From JANXSS01 sp025356535 (GTDB lineage: Bacteria; Pseudomonadota; Gammaproteobacteria; Burkholderiales; Burkholderiaceae_D), in contig JAYUMU010000151.1 in NCBI GenBank assembly GCA_043762325.1, positions 22,365 to 86,364 on the forward strand: a DNA stretch of 64,000 nucleotides, given 5' to 3'. The notes beneath the pieces are model-generated. The model was not told the origin of the DNA. It made no database searches and worked only from the letters and a program-made list of their open reading frames with translations. The translations under genes and the position numbers were made by a program. Within the stretch, counting starts at the first letter, position 1. The number at the start of each line of letters is the position of its first letter. Positions 60,787 to 64,000 of the stretch are shown here, piece after piece.

Positions 60787-61263
60787 TTACAATTCCCACG
60801 ATCCGATGTCGGCGTCATTGCCCGTACCGCCCGGCTGGCCGTCGGCGCCATAGGAAAACACGTCGACCTCGCCCTTGATGCCCGGCGACAGGTACTGATA
60901 CGGCGCGCCCCAGGGATCTTTCGGCAGCTTGTCGATGTAGCCGCCGGATTTCCAGCCTTCCGACGCCGGCCCGCTGGTCGGCTTGGTCATCAACGCCTGC
61001 AGGCCCTGCTCGGTGGTGGGATAGCGCTGGTTGTCGAGGCGGTAGAGCTTCAGCGCCTGCATGATGGTGGCGATATCCTGGCGCGCGGCAATGATGCGGG
61101 CGTCATCGGTGCGTCCCATCAGCTTCGGCACCACCAGCGCGGCAAGGATGCCCATGATGACCACGACCACCATGATCTCGATGAGGGTAAATCCGCGCTG
61201 CAGTCGCGATGGCTGCAGCGGGCGTGGTGCGGTGGTGGTGCTGTTCGAGGAATCAATCTGCAT
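60787..61263 (-). CDS. gspG: Type II secretion major pseudopilin GspG
   Basis: Major subunit (158 aa) of the pseudopilus. The prepilin site is RLQRG-FTLIEIMVVVVIMGILAALVVPKLMGRTDDARI. The conserved KLYRLDNQRYPTTEQGLQALMTKP, GYIDKLPKDPWGAPYQYLSPG and DVFSYGADGQPGGTGNDADIGSWEL (calcium site) complete it. The leader before the glycine is about 23 residues, longer than usual. First gene of the operon; an FNR-like box, a -10 element and a tandem repeat lie in the 224 bp upstream. Confidence 0.97.
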   Translation of the reverse strand: MQIDSSNSTTTAPRPLQPSRLQRGFTLIEIMVVVVIMGILAALVVPKLMGRTDDARIIAARQDIATIMQALKLYRLDNQRYPTTEQGLQALMTKPTSGPASEGWKSGGYIDKLPKDPWGAPYQYLSPGIKGEVDVFSYGADGQPGGTGNDADIGSWEL

Positions 61264-61318
61264 AAGAAGGTCGGAAAATTGGAATGGGCAGGACCGCAAC
61301 GCACGGCGGACAAGTACG

Positions 61319-61366
61319 ACGGAAAGGACAACGGCAAGGACGACAGCAAGGACAACAACAAGAAGC
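61319..61366. repeat. Four degenerate 12-bp tandem units in the gspG leader
   Basis: Units ACGGAAAGGACA, ACGGCAAGGACG, ACAGCAAGGACA and ACAACAAGAAGC follow each other. They lie between the predicted gsp transcript start and the gspG start codon, so they would form part of the untranslated leader. Confidence 0.75.
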
Positions 61367-61380
61367 AAGCATGTCAGGGC

Positions 61381-61386
61381 AGTATA
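61381..61386 (-). promoter_or_regulatory. -10 element of the type II secretion operon
   Basis: TATACT on the minus strand, predicted start near 61374 and a leader of about 110 nt. No good -35 is seen, which would fit a promoter that needs an activator such as the FNR-type protein whose site lies upstream. Confidence 0.45.
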
Positions 61387-61437
61387 AGGCCGGCGCCGAC
61401 AGTTACAGTCTGTTGCACTATCGTCGCGATGCGTGTT

Positions 61438-61451
61438 TTGATTTTAATCAA
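61438..61451. promoter_or_regulatory. Perfect FNR/ANR-type binding site upstream of the gsp operon
   Basis: TTGATTTTAATCAA matches the FNR consensus TTGAT-N4-ATCAA in every defined position. Its centre (61444.5) is about 70 bp upstream of the predicted gspG transcript start, a class I activator position. It lies 36 bp after the gpsA stop codon. Confidence 0.6.
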
Positions 61452-61487
61452 CATTTTTGACTCGATAGCAGCGAAAAGTGCCCTGCG

Positions 61488-62534
61488 CTAGATGGCTTCC
61501 ATGCGCGGGTCGCGTGCCAGCAGGCGGGTCACCATCGCACTGGCGGAATCGCCGTTGAACAGCACACCGGCCACTGCTGCCGTGATCGGCATGTCGATGC
61601 CATGGGCCGCAGCCAGCGCGCAGACGGCCCGGGCGCAGCGCACCCCTTCGGCGACATGGCCAAGTTCGTCGACGATGCGTGCCAGCGGCTTGCCCTGCGC
61701 CAGTCCGAGCCCGACCTGCCGATTGCGCGAAAGCTCGCCGGTGCAGGTGAGCATCAGGTCGCCGACGCCGGTCAGGCCCATGAAGGTCTCGGCCCGACCG
61801 CCCAGCGCCACGCCCAGCCGCGTGATCTCTGCCAGCCCGCGGGTGATCAGGGCCGCGCGTGCATTGGCGCCAAAACCCATGCCGTCGATGACGCCGGTGG
61901 CAATGGCCATGATGTTCTTGACGGCGCCACCGACCTCCACGCCGATCATGTCGTCGCTTGCATAGATGCGCAGCATGCCCGAGTGGAAAGCCGTGACCAC
62001 CTGCTGGCGCAACGGCGCATCGTCGCAGGCAATCGTCAGTGCGCACGGCAAGCCGCGCGCGACTTCCTGGGCAAACGACGGACCGGACAGCACGCCGGCT
62101 GCAATCGATTTGCCCAGCACCGCTTGCACCACCTGATGCGGCAACAGGCTGCTGCCTTCTTCGAAGCCCTTGCACAGCCAGACCACGTTGGGCAAGCGCA
62201 GGCCGCCGAGCCGGCATTGCTGCAGCGCCTGGCATAGCGGACGCAGGCCTGCGACCGGCGTGGCAATGATCAGCAGGCCGGCGCCGGAGGCAGCTTCGGC
62301 AGCTTCGGCAGTATCGACGGCATCGAGATGCGCCACTGCAATATCAAGACTTGCCGTGACCTGCAATGCCGGCGGCAGCCGCACGCCCGGCAGATAGCGG
62401 CGGTTTTCCCGTTCGACATCGATTGCCTGCATGGCAGCCGCGTCGCGGCCCCACAGCAGCACCTCGTGCCGCTCCACGAGACCGAGCGCCAGCGCGGTGC
62501 CCCAGGCGCCGGCGCCGAGAATTGCAATCTTCAT
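61488..62534 (-). CDS. gpsA: Glycerol-3-phosphate dehydrogenase [NAD(P)+]
   Basis: Makes sn-glycerol-3-phosphate for phospholipid synthesis. The 348-aa protein has the N-terminal dinucleotide motif MKIAILGAGAWGTALA. VLSGPSFAQEVARGLPCALTIA, GVEVGGAVKNIMAIATGVIDGMGFGANARAALITRGLAEI (catalytic Lys) and MGLTGVGDLMLTCTGELSRNRQVG follow. An insertion of about 15 residues (VDTAEAAEAASGA) lies near residue 75. It is the last gene of a grxC-secB-SH3-gpsA run, 13 bp after the SH3 gene. Confidence 0.97.
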   Translation of the reverse strand: MKIAILGAGAWGTALALGLVERHEVLLWGRDAAAMQAIDVERENRRYLPGVRLPPALQVTASLDIAVAHLDAVDTAEAAEAASGAGLLIIATPVAGLRPLCQALQQCRLGGLRLPNVVWLCKGFEEGSSLLPHQVVQAVLGKSIAAGVLSGPSFAQEVARGLPCALTIACDDAPLRQQVVTAFHSGMLRIYASDDMIGVEVGGAVKNIMAIATGVIDGMGFGANARAALITRGLAEITRLGVALGGRAETFMGLTGVGDLMLTCTGELSRNRQVGLGLAQGKPLARIVDELGHVAEGVRCARAVCALAAAHGIDMPITAAVAGVLFNGDSASAMVTRLLARDPRMEAI

Positions 62535-62547
62535 TGCAGCGCCGGGC

Positions 62548-63003
62548 TCAATCGCCCCACACGTCGGTCGCCTTGACGAAGCCGATGACGCCGTCGCGGT
62601 GCCTGACCTTGAGCCAGCCGGAGACGACCGGGTCGGTCAGTTCCAGCAGGACGCCGTGCTCGGCCGTCATCACCGTCGGTGCATTTTCGTCGGCCGCCGC
62701 GCGCAGTCTTGTCGAAGCGACTGTCACGACCAGCATGCGGCGGGCCGTGAGCTGTTTCGAGTCGACCCACGAGAGGTCGCCACCGGCATCGCGCACCTTG
62801 CTCCATTCACCGTAGGAAAGCACGACCTCGACCGGCATGCCGCGCGGCGCGACGAAGACCTTGCGGCCTTTTTCGGAAGGCGCGTCGTAGAGCACGGCCG
62901 GCGCCGCGCCGATCGACTTGAAATCGACCGCATGGGCCGCGCCGCAGAAGGCAGCAGCCGAGGCAAGCAGCGTGAGCAGGCGAAGCGGCAGGCGTGGCGT
63001 CAT
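62548..63003 (-). CDS. Exported SH3-like domain protein
   Basis: A 151-residue protein with a signal peptide (LRLLTLLASAAAFCGAAHA). Two SH3-like repeats follow: AAPAVLYDAPSEKGRKVFVAPRGMPVEVVLSYGEWSKVRDAGGDLSWVDSKQLTARRMLVVT, and ASTRLRAAADENAPTVMTAEHGVLLELTDPVVSGWLKVRHRDGVIGFVKATDVWGD. Such bacterial SH3b domains often bind cell-wall components. It is tightly placed between secB and gpsA (gaps 11 and 13 bp), so it is co-transcribed with them. Confidence 0.9.
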   Translation of the reverse strand: MTPRLPLRLLTLLASAAAFCGAAHAVDFKSIGAAPAVLYDAPSEKGRKVFVAPRGMPVEVVLSYGEWSKVRDAGGDLSWVDSKQLTARRMLVVTVASTRLRAAADENAPTVMTAEHGVLLELTDPVVSGWLKVRHRDGVIGFVKATDVWGD

Positions 63004-63014
63004 GACAGGCAGGC

Positions 63015-63512
63015 TCAGTTCAGCCTTGCGCCGGAGCCGTCCGGCATGACCAGGCCGGCCGGATTCTGCTGTTCGGCCAAGGCAGCCATGCGCTGCTGGT
63101 AGAACACTTCGAAATTGATTTCGGCCAGGTGAACCGGTGGAAAGCCGGCGCGGGTAATGGCATCGGCCAGATTGGCGCGCAGGTAGGGATAGACGATGTT
63201 GGGGCAACCGATGCCAAGCAGCGGATCGAGCTGCTCGGCAGGAATGTTGCGCGCCTCAAAAATACCGGCCTGCTTGCCTTCGACCAGGAACGCGACCTTG
63301 TCCTTGATCTTTGCCGTGATGGTGACGGTCACGGTGGATTCGTAGATGCCTTCGGTCAGGGCTTCGGCGCCAACATCCACGGCAACCTCGATTGTCGGCG
63401 AATCCTGCTCCAGGAAGATTTCCGGAGAATTCGGCTGCTCCAGCGACAGGTCTTTCAGGTAGATGCGCTGAATCTGGAATACGGGTTGCAGGTTTTCGTT
63501 TTCGTCAGCCAT
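63015..63512 (-). CDS. secB: Protein-export chaperone SecB
   Basis: A 165-residue tetrameric cytosolic chaperone that delivers precursors to SecA. The conserved parts are FQIQRIYLKDLSLEQPNSPEIFLEQ, ALTEGIYESTVTVTITAKIKDKVAFLVEGKQAGIFEARNIP and LLGIGCPNIVYPYLRANLADAITRAGFPPVHLAEINFEVFYQQRMA. It starts MADENENLQPVF. The gap to grxC is 152 bp. Confidence 0.98.
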   Translation of the reverse strand: MADENENLQPVFQIQRIYLKDLSLEQPNSPEIFLEQDSPTIEVAVDVGAEALTEGIYESTVTVTITAKIKDKVAFLVEGKQAGIFEARNIPAEQLDPLLGIGCPNIVYPYLRANLADAITRAGFPPVHLAEINFEVFYQQRMAALAEQQNPAGLVMPDGSGARLN

Positions 63513-63664
63513 GGAGCGCTTTCTTCAAGAGGTTGGAAATGGCAATCTGCCGTTGATGGATATTCGGTAAATGCAATGCCGGCGGCATGTGGCGCAGCGC
63601 CGGATCGGCGCAGGGCTGCGCGACGGTCCGGCGAATTATGCCGCAGCCTGCAACGATCGCATAA

Positions 63665-63931
63665 CTATTGTGTGCCGTTCAGAAGTGCATCAAGCTTGCC
63701 GGCCTTGTCGAGCGCGCTCAGGTCGTCGAAACCGCCGACATGCGTCTGGCCGATGTAGATCTGCGGCACCGTGCGGCGGCCGGTTTTCTGCATCATCTCG
63801 GCGCGCTGCTGCGGATCGAGGTCGATACGGATTTTCTCGATCTCTGCCACGCCCTTGTTTTTCAGGAGGCGTTCGGCCATCGTGCAGTAGGGGCAGACGC
63901 CGGAGCTGTACATCATCACGTGTGCGGTCAT
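63665..63931 (-). CDS. grxC: Glutaredoxin 3
   Basis: An 88-residue dithiol glutaredoxin. The redox motif CPYC is at 13-16 (SSGVCPYCTMAERLL). The cis-Pro loop TVPQIYIGQTHVGGFDDLSAL binds glutathione. GGAGAAC lies seven bases before the ATG, and a 7-bp tandem repeat begins 11 bp upstream of the start codon. Confidence 0.97.
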   Translation of the reverse strand: MTAHVMMYSSGVCPYCTMAERLLKNKGVAEIEKIRIDLDPQQRAEMMQKTGRRTVPQIYIGQTHVGGFDDLSALDKAGKLDALLNGTQ

Positions 63932-63941
63932 TTCGGTTCTC

Positions 63942-64000
<59 letters not shown>

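Overview
The window is about 64 kb of GC-rich bacterial chromosome with no rRNA, tRNA, insertion sequence, prophage or CRISPR array that I can see. Gene content and order point to a betaproteobacterium of the Burkholderiales, most like the Oxalobacteraceae (Massilia/Herminiimonas/Noviherbaspirillum relatives). Pointers are ahcY-metF behind an S-adenosylhomocysteine (SAH) riboswitch, metK beside two lpxL-type acyltransferases, the dapF-DUF484-xerC-cobW-dksA-STAS-hslVU run, a PhaM granule protein, and grxC-secB-gpsA beside a type II secretion operon. This assignment is inferred from gene content, not computed.

Layout. 1-1.4 kb: 3' part of the cytochrome c oxidase operon (DUF2244 protein, coxB cut by the window edge). 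1.6-7.3 kb: housekeeping and small operons (bioC-like, comF, trmL, a PCuAC copper chaperone, rfaE2 with a di-iron protein, an MFS transporter). 7.4-8.0 kb: exported glutathione peroxidase. 8.4-15.5 kb: a tightly overlapping eight-gene operon (FAD oxidoreductase, DUF1365, cyclopropane-fatty-acid-synthase-like methyltransferase, chalcone-isomerase-like protein, MFS, DUF3833 lipoprotein, SDR, SnoaL/NTF2), then an exported methyltransferase. It matches a lipid-modification/photo-oxidative-stress cluster that elsewhere travels with an ECF sigma/ChrR pair; no such pair lies here. 16.4-20.8 kb: PhaM, two DUF3108 proteins, queC and a frameshifted lipoprotein gene. 21.2-27.7 kb: aromatic amino-acid catabolism (indolepyruvate ferredoxin oxidoreductase-type enzyme, phhA, hppD and a divergent Lrp/AsnC regulator). 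27.7-34.1 kb: GNAT, cca, GST, an NDUFA9-like dehydrogenase, a lytic transglycosylase and 5-formyl-THF cyclo-ligase. 34.1-38.8 kb: the methyl cycle (metF, ahcY with SAH riboswitch, metK) plus an M14 peptidase. 39.2-49.5 kb: lpxL pair, dapF, DUF484, xerC, cobW, dksA, STAS protein, hslVU. 49.6-61.3 kb: a complete gspG-H-I-J-K-L-M-N-D-E-F-C operon on the minus strand. 61.5-63.9 kb: gpsA, an SH3 protein, secB and grxC.

The most interesting signals lie between genes. They are: a textbook SAH riboswitch; a metK leader whose inverted repeat covers the Shine-Dalgarno; a perfect FNR-type box upstream of the type II secretion operon; a palindrome bracketing the -10 of the STAS gene; a single-base frameshift in an A6 tract separating dksA from a strong upstream start; and several unrelated short tandem repeats, three of them placed just upstream of start codons. 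All positions were read by eye, and promoter and hairpin calls are pattern matches only.
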